Below, piece by piece: positions 33,973 through 45,723 of a DNA stretch of 64,000 nucleotides. The notes beneath the pieces were generated by a model, which was not told the DNA's origin, ran no database searches, and saw nothing but the letters and a program-made list of their open reading frames with translations. Numbering within the stretch: the stretch's first letter is position 1; each line of letters begins with the position of its first letter. Source of the DNA: Paragonimus skrjabini miyazakii (Eukaryota; Platyhelminthes; Trematoda; Plagiorchiida; Troglotrematidae); assembly GCA_014338405.1 (NCBI GenBank), contig JTDE01002181.1, forward strand, positions 42,641 to 106,640. The letters run 5' to 3'. A program made the position numbers and the translations under genes.

Positions 33973-36900
33973 CTGCAAACCGCAGAACATTGATGAAACG
34001 GAATCAGAGAAACTTTGAAATAATGTGGTTCTGTTATCTGTAAGCGATTACATGTGTTTCCGTTGCAAATATCAACTTAAATTCGATTTGTGAGCAAACA
34101 CATAATGGGAGCAGGTTGTTCGAGCTCGAAAATATATACGTTGCATCATGGTTGGAAATTTGTGTTGATACGCTTGTTCCCAGCATGATATTCTGACTAT
34201 TAATATGCACTATGTGAATATACTAGTACATGTTAAGAACCACTACTACTTTTGAGCTGATAGTGCATCCAGACTGCGTGTATAACTCTCGAACGTAAGT
34301 AAAACGAGCTTTTCACATCCAATCAACTGTTAAAAACTCACATAAAACTTATAGTGATTACCGCGCGTTTTATTTGGTAATTAATCATTATAATAAGTCG
34401 TCTGATTAATTTGACGTGTATACCCTCCGGGTGGTGAGATGATGGCAACAGTATTCAAGGCAAAAATGGCATTGCATTCAACTATGGTAATCCAGCTGTG
34501 CCTGATATCTGTGCCGAAGCATAGCTTCCTCGAGTGACTCATTCGCACCTCAGCATGAGCTCAGTTAACATCTATGACTGGTATTTACATCGTTGGTAAG
34601 CTTGACCAAGTATCCCTTTTGACTGAAGTTCAGACGACATGTATGCCAATTTCTGCGTCCATTGTCGCTCATGATCAATGTACTTGTCTTCGGATAAATT
34701 TAATAAATACTCTCATGCCTACTTGCAAACATAATACGCGAATATGAGTGATCCAGTAACTGGCGATTGTGTCTAACAGCAACGTGTGATAAAGACAAAT
34801 TTATAACATTAGTCGTCTGAACTGATGAATCTTATGAGGATATGCCTATCTTTTCGGAAAGGTACTAAAAAACAGTCTTCACGAAAGATAAAAATGGTAT
34901 TGCTTCAAAATATTTGGCCACATTTTGCATCAGAGTCCTTAGATGAGGGTTTAGATTTACCTAGTTTCCCCCATTATATAGCGTTTTTCCTAGTGGTTCG
35001 TGACTGCTGTGGTAAAAACTCTTCACATCTCTGTTATTGCAAATTCAATCAGCATGCCTGTGTTGAAAGTCTACTTCTGAGTTTCAGTACTGGTATTCAG
35101 TGTATACTGAACTTTCCTGTGAGAGGAAGCCACGATTACATTATTTCGAATTAATACACTAAAGTCTGGTTTTGCACAGTTCGCAAATTATGTCAGTAGC
35201 TAAAGGTATTCGAGAAATATCAGAGGATATTGCCGGTAAAATAGCTTAACTGGATCGTATTTTTCTCGCACTGTATGGACCTCAGATCGAGAAAATTAAC
35301 ATCAAAGATACCTTCAATTTTATACATGTACTGCTTACCAAATCACATGGATCATTTCCAAATTGTTGACCTTGTGGAGTTCTGATTGTATTTATTTGCA
35401 TTCTGAAATCTGTTGTAAATAAGTACCTAGCATTTTCGGTGTCAACAATTAAGAAAATAATATTTTTATAAAGCATAACTTTCACTTAAGTTTTAGTATA
35501 ATCTTTTATAACGCCGAAAAATATGTAGTCTGTTTCATGCTGGGCTTACATCTGTCGAACCCCTCGGGATCGCTGCCAATATCCTGTATTGTATCATCCA
35601 GCGTTTTTGAACAATGCAACAATAAAATAGTTCAGCTTCAAACTGTTTACGACATAATCATGCGTCCTCGAATATGAATTATAAGGAATGGGGCAAACGG
35701 TAATTTCACTTTGACCAGGGTGATTGCGCATGGAGCAGCTTATCCAATTCCAAAGGAAGCTGTGGGAAAGACGTAACTTCCGATTTTATTGTGTTTATAC
35801 TCAGGTAGTACGATCCGAGTATTTCGCAGTAGGCTGTTCCGCTCGACTGTCAGTGGCTTTTCTTTAGTTTGCAATGGCTTAGTTAACGTACTGTTTTGTT
35901 CTACTTTCCTGAGTGTATTGACATTCCGACCGTTTCCAATTATTATAATATCTTGTTCTATTCTGTCTTATCATGAGGAAGAAAAGTAATGTTGCCCAAA
36001 TAGAGCAACCCAAAAGTTACGCAACTTTACAGCTTGCCATATCAACTTGCAAGCTTCTGGGTTCGTCTTACTGCGTAAATATATTTCTCTTAGCGTTTTA
36101 ACTCTAATAGCCTGTTTCAGATATTCTTTCAGTGTATGTTTCTCACACACTCACTGTTGCTGAAAAATGGTTACAGGGCTTTTTCTGCTAATTTATAAAC
36201 AACACCCAACGCAATTTGCCTCTGTGATCGTCAGCAGGCTCCATTCAGTTTATGCAGTCAGTTAACTTTGAATCTGCTCGTGGAAACGTGTTAATCCAGT
36301 AGTCTAAACTTGTAAACAAAATGTGTAATACTTGCAAACACGTTAAAATATCTTCCCGCCCTCTAGTTACGCCAAAGTGCATCAACTTTGGTGTGTAATT
36401 TTGTTGTAAAGCCTTCCACAATGTTGTCATTTTGTAGCGATTTTCCGGCATAGCAATGTTATACTATCTGACGCAATTCTGTGCAGAATGATGTTCTTCC
36501 ACATTCAGAGTTTACAGAAACTTTGGTCGGAACAATAATCGTTTAATGCGCAGATTTACATTGTTGGTTTTGAGAAATACGTCCTGATACATTGTGGTGT
36601 TAGTTTCAGATCTCAACGCGTTCATTCTGTATTATCAACCACCTGGCATAATATGTAAAAGAATGCTAATCGTTGATCCACCTCTAAGTACGGAATTACC
36701 TAAATTTAGCATCTTTGAAAATACATTTACATTGTTAGTAATGATGCGAGAAGAAAATCAGCTTATGGAAAACTTACCAATATCATTTGTAGAAGCTTAA
36801 ACAAAAATAAACGTAGGTTAGTTTCAATGAAGCAAGCTGATAACAACCGCCTCGATGATAAACGTTTTGAAGGCAGCGATGGGCTAAACATCACTTGTAT

Positions 36901-37181
36901 GTTTGTCACTACTCAGAGGCGCATAAATAACTGTGCAGGATATTATTCGGACATGCTACCATACAGATTACCTGTGATATCTTTCTCATCTATTTGTTAG
37001 TTCCTGTTTCTCGAAAACAACGTTAATTAACTTACTGGTGTATTGCAGTAAACCAACGAAATTGAACGGTCACCTACTGAACTCTTTTAAGTTAACGAAA
37101 ACATAATTACTGTTTCTTCTATGCAAGCCAATTTACATTAAATTCATATAGTTGGAAAAATCTGAAATAACTCGCCCTTAC
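33973..37181. other. Intronic stretch
   Basis: Lies between exons 5 and 6 and should contain a missing phase 1-to-0 exon I could not find. A 109-codon plus-strand frame (34825-35154) shows no motif. Confidence 0.4.
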
Positions 37182-37416
37182 CTTCATCTTTCACAACAGG
37201 CAGTAAAAAGTTCATTCTGCAAGGTCTCTTAGAAACAGCCATTTTCACTGCTCCAATCATTCTGACATGCCATAATTCAGGTAGGTCCATCTCACTCTCC
37301 CGCAGTATACGCCTGATTGGCAGTTTGAATTTTGCAATCAAAGTATTGCCATACGGAAAGATTGTGATAACGCTTACCAATCCCACTTCAAATGAACTTG
37401 ACAGTTTTTGACGAGC
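37182..37416 (-). CDS. Exon 5 of the unrecognised gene
   Basis: 235 nt, phase 0 to 1, acceptor cttcctttcag and donor GAAG|gtaagg. It reads ARQKLSSSFEVGLVSVITIF, PYGNTLIAKFKLPIRRILRE, MDLPELWHVRMIGAVKMAV and ends NFLLPVVKDE. The mix of beta strands and basic segments resembles an extracellular module; no family recognised. The phases of exons 1 to 5 chain without conflict, the best support that these exons belong together. Confidence 0.7.
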
Positions 37417-37827
37417 CTGAAAGGAAGGAAGAGTCGGTTGTTTTTGCTGTAGGTGGCAATCTGCTAAGAAAATGTATATACCTGTTTGTCACGTAATTCT
37501 ACATATAACTTATACCCTCGAATATAGTTAACATAGTAGTTTCGTTTATTCTTCGAAAGTGAATGGGCGGTAGAGAATCTGAATTCGGTACATGTTTATA
37601 TTCTACTTTAAAAATGACATCTCATTTTAGAATCATTGAAGATACACAACAAAAAACGTTATAGTTTGCCATCAGGAAATTAGACTGGTGGCCAAAAGCT
37701 GCCGAAAATCGATCATAAACAATGCAGTTTGCATAAAAATTCTCAGACAATGCAATTAATATAAGAATCAAATCAAAATTTTGATTTTGAATGAAAAACT
37801 ATGAGCATATAAATCTGAAATAATCAC

Positions 37828-37931
37828 CTCGCGGTTAACAAATTCAGCCAGGATTGTTTCGTTTAAGGGTTGTTGGCCAATGGTTGCAGCTCTCCTCGCG
37901 GCATCTGAGATTATTGTGTAAACTCCAACAT
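37828..37931 (-). CDS. Exon 4 of the unrecognised gene
   Basis: 104 nt, phase 1 to 0, acceptor atttttcatacaag and donor CGAG|gtgatt. It reads VGVYTIISDAARRAATIGQQ then NETILAEFVNRE, with a possible N-glycosylation site (NET). Confidence 0.6.
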
Positions 37932-40900
37932 CTTGTATGAAAAATTGAAAGGCATTTTTCGAGCATTTGCGGGTAAAGATCGATGTATAACACAACTGGT
38001 GGTAGCTCAGGAATACTGGCAGATGATTGAGACAATTTTTCATAATATGCTATTCAGTTAAACAAAGAGGTTGAGGGAAAACAAGAAGCTAATTTCTGTT
38101 TAGTTATTGTAGAGTTTTGTAATCAGTCTTGGTAGGGACGCCAGCTGTTCTTTGCAGATGAGTGGATCTCATCCTCATTTCTGACCAGAAAAATCAGTGT
38201 CACATTTAAGTGACAATTTTAAAACAACAGAAACGGCCACGTTGGCCAGTTTCTTATCAGCCTTCTCCTGTGTCTATTGTAGCGAAAAGGCGTCCAATAA
38301 AGCACAATCTTTATTGTCCAACTCGCTAGTTACCATGCTACACGAGCGCTCGCGATTTTGAATCACAATTCCAGTCCACAACACCCCCTGGTTTCCGCTC
38401 GCACGTCGTGTGCGCTTCTACCCGGTTTAGGTGTGTAATTGGCGCCTTCTACCCGGGGGTTTTCTGTCTGCTATTCCTCGGCCGTTGATCCGATTTCACT
38501 GAGCGATAGCTTGTCCGATCGCTCGTGCTGTCCTCCGTCTATCAACCGTGGGCTTCGACCGTAATCCACAGCTGTGTCGAGATATTCCTGACAGTGTTGG
38601 AATAATCACACCTTCAATTTGGTCATTCTATTTCGGCTGCCACGTCTCGCCCGTTGGTCCGATCCGGTCGACCGATGACTCATTCGGTCGCCCACGCCGT
38701 TTTCCATCCGCTCACCGTGGGTGTTTGAACGAACCTCCCCCATGCGTTGGGGTATTCGGCCGAGAGCTGGAATGCTCGTACTTCCTGCCTGACAATCCCC
38801 AACGCTATGTCAATCTGTAACGTTTGACAATACCCCGCCAAATGTTTCCATAATTGACTTATTCCGCTTCTTATCACGGAAATGTTTCCATGTTCACACT
38901 TTCATGAACCGTCGTACCTATGCGTTGTTTTCTATATTTGCGTCTATATTTCCGTGTTTCAAATATTCAGGCGAAAAATGAGAGCGTTACTAACAAGAAT
39001 CACAATTAGAACTGCCAGCGCAAATTAGATAAGCAAGAAACGTTACCGCACACTGGACAAGTGTCGTTTCAAAAACGCCCATCAAATAACCCTCAAAAAC
39101 AGACTAAGGCATTGAAAACTGTATCACTGATTAACTTATCAACGTTCGGAATAACGGTTAGGGAGTTTATTGATATGTTTCATAACTGATACCAGATAAT
39201 AGTGAGGTCATTCTCTCCAGGTAACCCCCACCGAATTTACAATTAGAATGGCCACTTTTATAGTAATCTTCTTTTGTCCTGCCACAATTGAGCAAAAATT
39301 ACATGAAACGTAATGAATTTTATATGGGGAAACTAGGTTTCATTGGAGCTATTGTTCTCACTAGCTATTTAATTAATTAACTATTTTCTTGGGGACTCCT
39401 GTGTTGAGTTTAAGAGGGCGGTGCAGTCATCTTAAACTGCAAACCCCTTAGCGCAGATGGTTCCATACATACCTGAGGCTTTAAAATATCATGTATACAT
39501 TATTTATTCAAAGTTATGTAATTTGCAGACGGACAATAGCTGACTGACACCATTTTACTTGTCTTGCTTGCATACTGGTGAGTGTAGTTTCGGCTGCTAT
39601 AATGGTAGTCAGTAGAAGATTGATATGAAATATTTGTGGACTTCTATCTATTGACAGTGAACGGGCTGATGAATTCCGTGAGCCACTGAGTGTGAACCAC
39701 TGCTTATATTCGAAATTTATGTACGCTCGACAGATGTGTGACGCATACGCATACTTCGAGTGGGTCATCCGGTTTCGTGGTAATATGCCGATGATCTCTT
39801 AACACGAACCCAGATATATCGCCCAATACATTCCATCTTACCTAGGTTAATACCAAAGTGAATGCCAGTAATTCAGGCGTTGCAGAATTACCATCTAACT
39901 TTAAGCATCATTGCAGCTTTGAGCCATTTTAAGACGTCGGGCAGAAAATTATTGCATTGGAAACAGGCAAGTAACACCAATGTCTTGCTTTTCTAACATG
40001 ATGGTGCAGCCTCTGAAGACATCAAGATACATCGAATATAGATTGTTCAGCAGGCAAGTTATCAGGTTGTTTAATTTAATTTTGATTTGAAACAACTTTG
40101 GTCGCAGTTCAACTTTTTGCTCACAGATCGCCAATGGTTAGCTGTTCATTCACTCACACGTTACCTATCCAGGCTATTTATCACCTCTATCTAATTATAC
40201 GTAAGGTCGGACCTTGTAATATAAATGAGTAGTTTCCGGTCAAAGAATATTCGAGTGAAATAAACGGAACCAGAAAATGTGCCTGCGCGTTTGAATATGA
40301 TAAGACAGTCATTCCTGCTACGAGATTATTGGCACTGTGATTGAACCTTCTATTAAGGATTATCAAGCAGCGGGTGGCAACCTTCGTTCCTGACCTGATG
40401 GCTTTTACTGAGACCAGAAATTGACCTCAAATTCTCCGTTTCAAAATTACACTCCGAAGAACGTATCGAGATGGAAATGCTTGAAGCAAATCTGGACTGC
40501 GCTGTTTTTGTAATTGTATGGAATCAGCGGCTTACGGTCTTTCCCCTATTTGACCACTACGACTTCGCTGGTGGGGGAAAGCATGTAATTTAGAATTGTC
40601 ACTTGAGCAACACCTTGATGATTGCAATCTTAGTGTAATCGGGCGAAATAACTCATTAAGAGACACGAGTACAAGCCGAAGTGACGGCTCACAGCAACCC
40701 TTCTTCGTACTTCCTAATAACAAAAAACCTTACCATACGACGGGTGGGTAGTTTATTTTCTTGCACTACACGCTACGGTCAAGTCTCTGTGACACCTGTA
40801 GTAAACTAAGTTCGCTGATTACAATGGTCTCGACGTTTGTCATGGCTGTTAAAGATTGAACTTGTATATGTATAAGGAAAATAACAGGGCGTAATTTCTC

Positions 40901-42757
40901 TTTTTATTTAACGCTGATGAGAAAACTCGAGGGGCTGAGCTCACCGGTTACTTCAGACAGTCGTCACTGTTGGATTAGTGATGTTCTTTTCAGCTTATGG
41001 GCTGGTTTCGACATACGTCTGAATATCAATTTTGATGAAATTAGGAATAACTGCGTAACATTTCGTGAATATATGGATTGGCCGCGCGTCGTAGTTGGCG
41101 TTCATTAACTTGTAAGAATAATGTGTGACCGACACACGACCATAAATTTAGAACAACGTCAAGTTATATACCGCTACTACATCCTATCTTCTGGTACCAA
41201 AGATGTCAGCTGTATTCGGGTTCAAATCACCAGGCGGAGTTGACAGCATACCTCAATACCTGTTTCTTCAGATTTATAAAACTTGGATGATGCAGACAGA
41301 GGGGTGATTCAGCTTCTACAACACAACCATCTGAAAACATTCAAGCAATTCCAAACAACACTTGTGTGCTGTTGGTCATAGATTCAGTTGATGTCAGACG
41401 ACGGACACAAGCCTATTTACTTTTCTTGAAAAATTAGCATCAAATTTTTGGTGTGACTGTATCATCTCGAAACCAATAAATCATTGAATTTCCCTACGAT
41501 ATGAAGCCCAATCTTGGATGAACACATTCGAAGCGTGCGTCTGGAAAAATCGGATTTTAGGATATTTGAGGTTGCTCTAAGAGGTCGGAATAACCAGATT
41601 CTTCTCCGTTGAACGTATTTACCTTGAACAGCGAGTATTTTACAATTGCCACGAAAATCATGAGTCTGCGAAATTCAAGACTTATCGTCCTAATTATGCT
41701 CACATTTAAATCCGCGAAATTCCTATGGATTGTGATTTAAGAGTGGAATTCTTCGTTGTCAAGACGGTGTAGGTATCAAGGCGTGAAGCACGCGTGCTTG
41801 GCTTTGAATGCACAGTCATATTGGATAAAGTAATCCAGTTTCGAATTGTGTTTCCCGTTATCTAAACCGATGCGCTTAGGCGGTTATGGTAACGATAGCT
41901 TCCTCTTCTGTCTGATTGGTTTTATAAATATTTTCCAATCAGAAGCTGAGTTTGAGGTTCTGTACGCCAATGTCAGCTAGTCGGTGCATATTTGGGCTGT
42001 CTACTGGTTACGGCCCTATTAGGCTAGATGTTTTGTACGCACTGTGGCTCTCTTCAAAGGTCACCTCAACCACAAGGGTTTGGAATGCGCATCTCAGATT
42101 TTAATCGAGTCCCCTCTTACATTCATCTTGGCTTGAGTTCTGCACAGCTGGCTCGTTTCGTCAGATCCCTATTCATTACACAATTTAAGGCATGAGTGAA
42201 CAGGTGGTCGCCGTGTTGTAACACCACAAGTACATCCAAAACAATTACGTTCGAACATTCCCATATAGGTACTCCGACCTTCGGCGTGTCATCGTACAGA
42301 TGCAACGGACAGTCAAAAGGTAGAACAGGGCATGTAAATCCTGATGGAACAGAAATTCAAAGATGATTTACCTCAAAGCTATGGCATTAGAGTTTAAGCA
42401 AAAAGTACGTATTATGCTCTTTCAGTTTACTCTAGAATGCAACTAACAGTTTTGGGACGGATTTAGGTTGGTTTAGTTGTTAAAAACGATTTATGTAGAC
42501 CGGAATCACCGGTGATGGCTGTGGTTATCATGCGAAACGACAAACAAACGCTTACCTGTGGTGACCTCCACGACATTGTTAGTGCTTACCCTGACTAGAT
42601 CGTTGGCTGGAAGTGAGGAAATGATAAACTGTTGAATCATTTTATCATAGAAGATTTACACAGCACTATAGTTGCCGCATATGCAATAATACTGTTAAAT
42701 GAATAGCACTCATTAATACTTTTAATCACCTTCATTTCATACACTCCGGAAACTTAC
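37932..42757. other. Large intron between exons 3 and 4
   Basis: 4.8 kb. Contains the GC-rich element at 38130-38830; otherwise AT-rich with no supported exon or element. At 40912 a CTGATGA followed by GAAAA lacks any stem II and is not called. Confidence 0.45.
38130..38830. repeat. GC-rich insert, possible solo LTR plus leader or unknown element
   Basis: A sharp GC-rich, CpG-bearing island in AT-rich intron. The left part includes CAATAAAG-cacaat-CTTTATTG (38295-38316), a perfect 8-bp hairpin that puts AATAAA on both strands. It ends AGTCCACAACA before CCCCCTGG, reminiscent of an LTR end. Further right, two blocks of ~80 bp resemble each other (38480-38570 and 38645-38740, sharing GTTG.TCCGAT and CACCGTGGG/CAACCGTGGG). 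A 90-codon frame (38548-38820) lies in the second half. No matching second LTR is present. Confidence 0.4.
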
Positions 42758-42989
42758 GTGAGGTCTCCTCCTCCTCATAACTATCCACAGCAGAAATGCA
42801 TCGATCAGCAGCGATCTTCTGGTTCATCAAAAACATACTAGTTTCTTTGTCGAGAAGCACGTTGTTCAGTTCCCAGTGATCTGTGACTCTGACACTGACC
42901 TTCATCACAAGTACGGCTCGGAGCATCCAGTCATTAAAGTGGTATCGTTCTAAGGAACATTTTGTCCAAATTAGGGTTTGCGACAGCAT
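42758..42989 (-). CDS. Exon 3 of the unrecognised gene
   Basis: 232 nt, phase 0 to 1, acceptor caattcacag and donor TCAC|gtaagt. It reads MLSQTLIWTKCSLERYHFND, MLRAVLVMKVSVRVTDHWEL, MNQKIAADRCISAVD and ends in the acidic YEEEETS. It is internal rather than a start: its Met follows directly on exon 2 in frame. Confidence 0.7.
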
Positions 42990-44392
42990 CTGTGAATTGA
43001 AAGATGCATTATTACAGAATTAATGAGTCTGAGACATTATAAAACCTGTTATGTGCAGGAGTGAGTTTTGTGATCTTAGGAATCACATTATCGATGAATA
43101 CTCCCCGCGAAATACTTAGGGTGTACATTATGAACCAGTCAGTACTTTAAGGCGCTCTAAAGGTCTACCTATTCTTTTTGCTGATAGTCCAGAATGAGTA
43201 ATAAACGACGGATCTAATTGTTTACTGCCACATAATGATTATCGAATCGACTACAATCTACATGCGGCTGTGCTCTGCTGCTCCATGTCGCAGGTAAAAT
43301 TATGTACTTAATTGGAACTGTTCCGCGTACACTCAACTATCATCTCTAAACATACCTTATCTCAACTGGCAGAGAAAAGATTCACCTCTAAAAATGTTCC
43401 AAAAATCTGACCAACTGGTTCAAGGGTATTATGAAAATTGTCCACCTTGTTGAGTCTGATCATTCTTTTATTTTTACAGCATGTTACAATTAGTTAAGGG
43501 TTTCATCCTATCTGTTAAGACGTTACTCTAGACATCCCTTATTGTGATGGATCATCCGTGAAGACTTTGTTTATAAGAGGTGGTTGAGGTATGACTTGCA
43601 TTTCATACTTTTTATGTTGATAGACAATATTAATCTGGGATTGCCATTTTGTAAATCTACGTTCGTTTTCTTAGGCAATGCTTGTGGAACTAGTAATCAA
43701 AGAGATAATGCCTTCCGGTTTAATGACGGACAACCATTTTTTGGATCCTCAGTTCAGACTATCTTTACCGGGTGTGTATAAACAGAGAAACCTCGGCGGT
43801 AAAGTGTTGTGTAGTGGATAATGTGCTTACGTTCGATCTAGTGTGACCGCTCACAGTGTAACTTTTCAATCCAAAACTAAGTACGTCCGCATGCGCAAGC
43901 GAGGGTTAAGTAAGTTATAGTTCAAGTATTTTTAAACTCCTCCATCACAGTTGATTCCTTTCAAAAATGGCGCCTGATAGCATGAGATCCTTTGCGCGTC
44001 ACGTCAAAGGCTGTTGCTCTGATCTCTAATTTAGGCTATGTAAACATAACGAATCCAAACGAACAAGCAACCTTTGTTTAATGTTCATTTTAGATCGAGT
44101 ATCAGAAAGCATTAGGAACCTAGTTTTGATTGGCGGCTTTTTTGCCTTGTGAAGTGATATTGGTTCAGCGGTATGCCTCCACACGAAACAACAAATGGTT
44201 TTCCAAGGTTTTCGGTAAATATGCTTTTGAATGGCAGGATCTTCTCCATACGCAATTGACTTCGTGAATGATTTTAATGTTTCACATTTTCTGCTTTTAA
44301 TCTTCATAATGTTTATTTTAGCTTCCAACTTATATGACAATTATGCATCAAAACACAACAAAAAATTATTCATGAGTAGTAGGGGATTTTGA
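42990..44392. other. Intron 2, right part
   Basis: AT-rich. A 104-codon minus-strand frame (44026-44340) and a 65-codon plus-strand frame show no motif or splice support. Confidence 0.4.
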
Positions 44393-44570
44393 TTTTCATA
44401 TAGATTGAACATCACCCACAATTGATCGCAGCTGTCGCATTCCCATAGACTTTCCAGTCGGCCCCTTTCGAAAAGAAGCACTAGACTCGAGTTTCTCTTT
44501 AATAATACCTCATCAGTAGTTCATATCACCCCCCCGGCCGGGACTTGAACCACGGACATTCATTTCATGA
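44393..44570 (-). mobile_element. Hammerhead SINE, copy 2 (head cut by the gap)
   Basis: The minus strand shows the B box GGTTCAAGTCC (44541-44551, exact consensus), the hammerhead segment and the body. 44393-44474 is an exact inverted copy (82 bp) of 45060-45141 across the gap. The A box lies within the N run. Confidence 0.8.
44479..44521 (-). ncRNA. Hammerhead motif in SINE copy 2
   Basis: CUGAUGA and GAAA cores are both intact, and helix III (A-U, C-G, UCGA loop) and the GUC cleavage triplet are intact. Stem I keeps ACTA:TAGT plus an outer G-C across a mismatch. Stem II does not pair (GGTAT/AAAGA). Confidence 0.7.
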
Positions 44571-45016
44571 NNNNNNNNNNNNNNNNNNNNNNNNNNNNNN
44601 NNNNNNNNNNNNNNNNNNNNNNNNNNNNNNNNNNNNNNNNNNNNNNNNNNNNNNNNNNNNNNNNNNNNNNNNNNNNNNNNNNNNNNNNNNNNNNNNNNNN
44701 NNNNNNNNNNNNNNNNNNNNNNNNNNNNNNNNNNNNNNNNNNNNNNNNNNNNNNNNNNNNNNNNNNNNNNNNNNNNNNNNNNNNNNNNNNNNNNNNNNNN
44801 NNNNNNNNNNNNNNNNNNNNNNNNNNNNNNNNNNNNNNNNNNNNNNNNNNNNNNNNNNNNNNNNNNNNNNNNNNNNNNNNNNNNNNNNNNNNNNNNNNNN
44901 NNNNNNNNNNNNNNNNNNNNNNNNNNNNNNNNNNNNNNNNNNNNNNNNNNNNNNNNNNNNNNNNNNNNNNNNNNNNNNNNNNNNNNNNNNNNNNNNNNNN
45001 NNNNNNNNNNNNNNNN
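44571..45016. other. Assembly gap of 446 N
   Basis: Undetermined bases flanked by inverted SINE copies. Apparent open frames across it are artefacts. Confidence 0.99.
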
Positions 45017-45056
45017 ACTGATGAGCTCTAATGAGAGCGACACTCGAGTCTAGTGC
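45017..45056 (+). ncRNA. Hammerhead motif in SINE copy 3
   Basis: CUGAUGA (45018-45024), perfect stem II GCTCT/AGAGC with AATG loop (45025-45038), then GACA where GAAA is expected (one A to C change), helix III C-TCGA-G, GTC (45048-45050) and the stem I strand TAGTGC (45051-45056). The other stem I strand is hidden in the gap except its last base, which pairs. Confidence 0.75.
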
Positions 45057-45141
45057 TTGTTTTCGAAAGGGGCCGACTGGAAAGTCTATGGGAATGCGAC
45101 AGCTGCGATCAATTGTGGGTGATGTTCAATCTATATGAAAA
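45017..45141 (+). mobile_element. Hammerhead SINE, copy 3 (head cut by the gap)
   Basis: Begins inside the hammerhead motif right at the gap edge and continues through the conserved body to CAATCTATATGAAAA. From 45060 it is identical to the reverse complement of copy 2. Confidence 0.8.
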
Positions 45142-45583
45142 AATTATTCCATTGAATTGGTGGCTATTTATGATAGAATAAACATTTGTGATAAACACGG
45201 GCGTTCAAAAGACAATTAGAAGTGGAAACGGAACTAGACCGTCTTTGTTACATGTTCCGGGAAAATTTTCAAAAATAAAGATGACAACACAAATTTGTTA
45301 TTATTCGTTACTTTTATACATCGCCCATATAAATTGCAGATCAGTTAAATCATCACAGGAGTGCACAATTTTAGCTTGCTCAAAGCCTGATGTGTCGCAG
45401 TGACTAATCCAGAAATAAATAAGTTAACTTGATAGAATGTCGTTTACAAGGAACAGGCTAAATAAATCGACCAACTTTTCACGGAAGGATTCCGGAAATC
45501 GTCTGGTAAATTTCCCACAAGTTCACACAGTAAAACATATGTGGGGATAGAGGTTCAAATTATCAACAAGGACTATTACTTAC

Positions 45584-45723
45584 ATTGATGCAGGCAGTGT
45601 TGTTCAAGTAGTCGTAAACATCTCCCTTCTCTTGAATTTCTAAAAGATTCCAGCCGCCCAGATCAATATTGTAATCTAATTCGAGAAGTACTCGAAGCTG
45701 TTTTTCATCGCGTGGAAAACAAA
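45584..45723 (-). CDS. Exon 2 of the unrecognised gene
   Basis: 140 nt, phase 1 to 0, acceptor ttacttccgtatag and donor CAAT|gtaagt. It reads VCFPRDEKQLRVLLELDYN, then GGWNLLEIQEKGDVYDYLNN and TACIN. Two cysteines and an NNT glycosylation motif fit a secreted or lumenal protein. It joins the signal-peptide exon 1 in phase. Confidence 0.65.

Noticed and set aside
40912..40935. CTGATGA followed by GAAAACTCGAG, like the SINE hammerhead core
   Set aside because: There is no stem II between the two core blocks and no SINE sequence around it, so it cannot fold as a hammerhead; chance similarity.
44513..45043. Open frames of 154-176 codons on both strands
   Set aside because: They run through the 446-N gap and consist almost entirely of undetermined residues.
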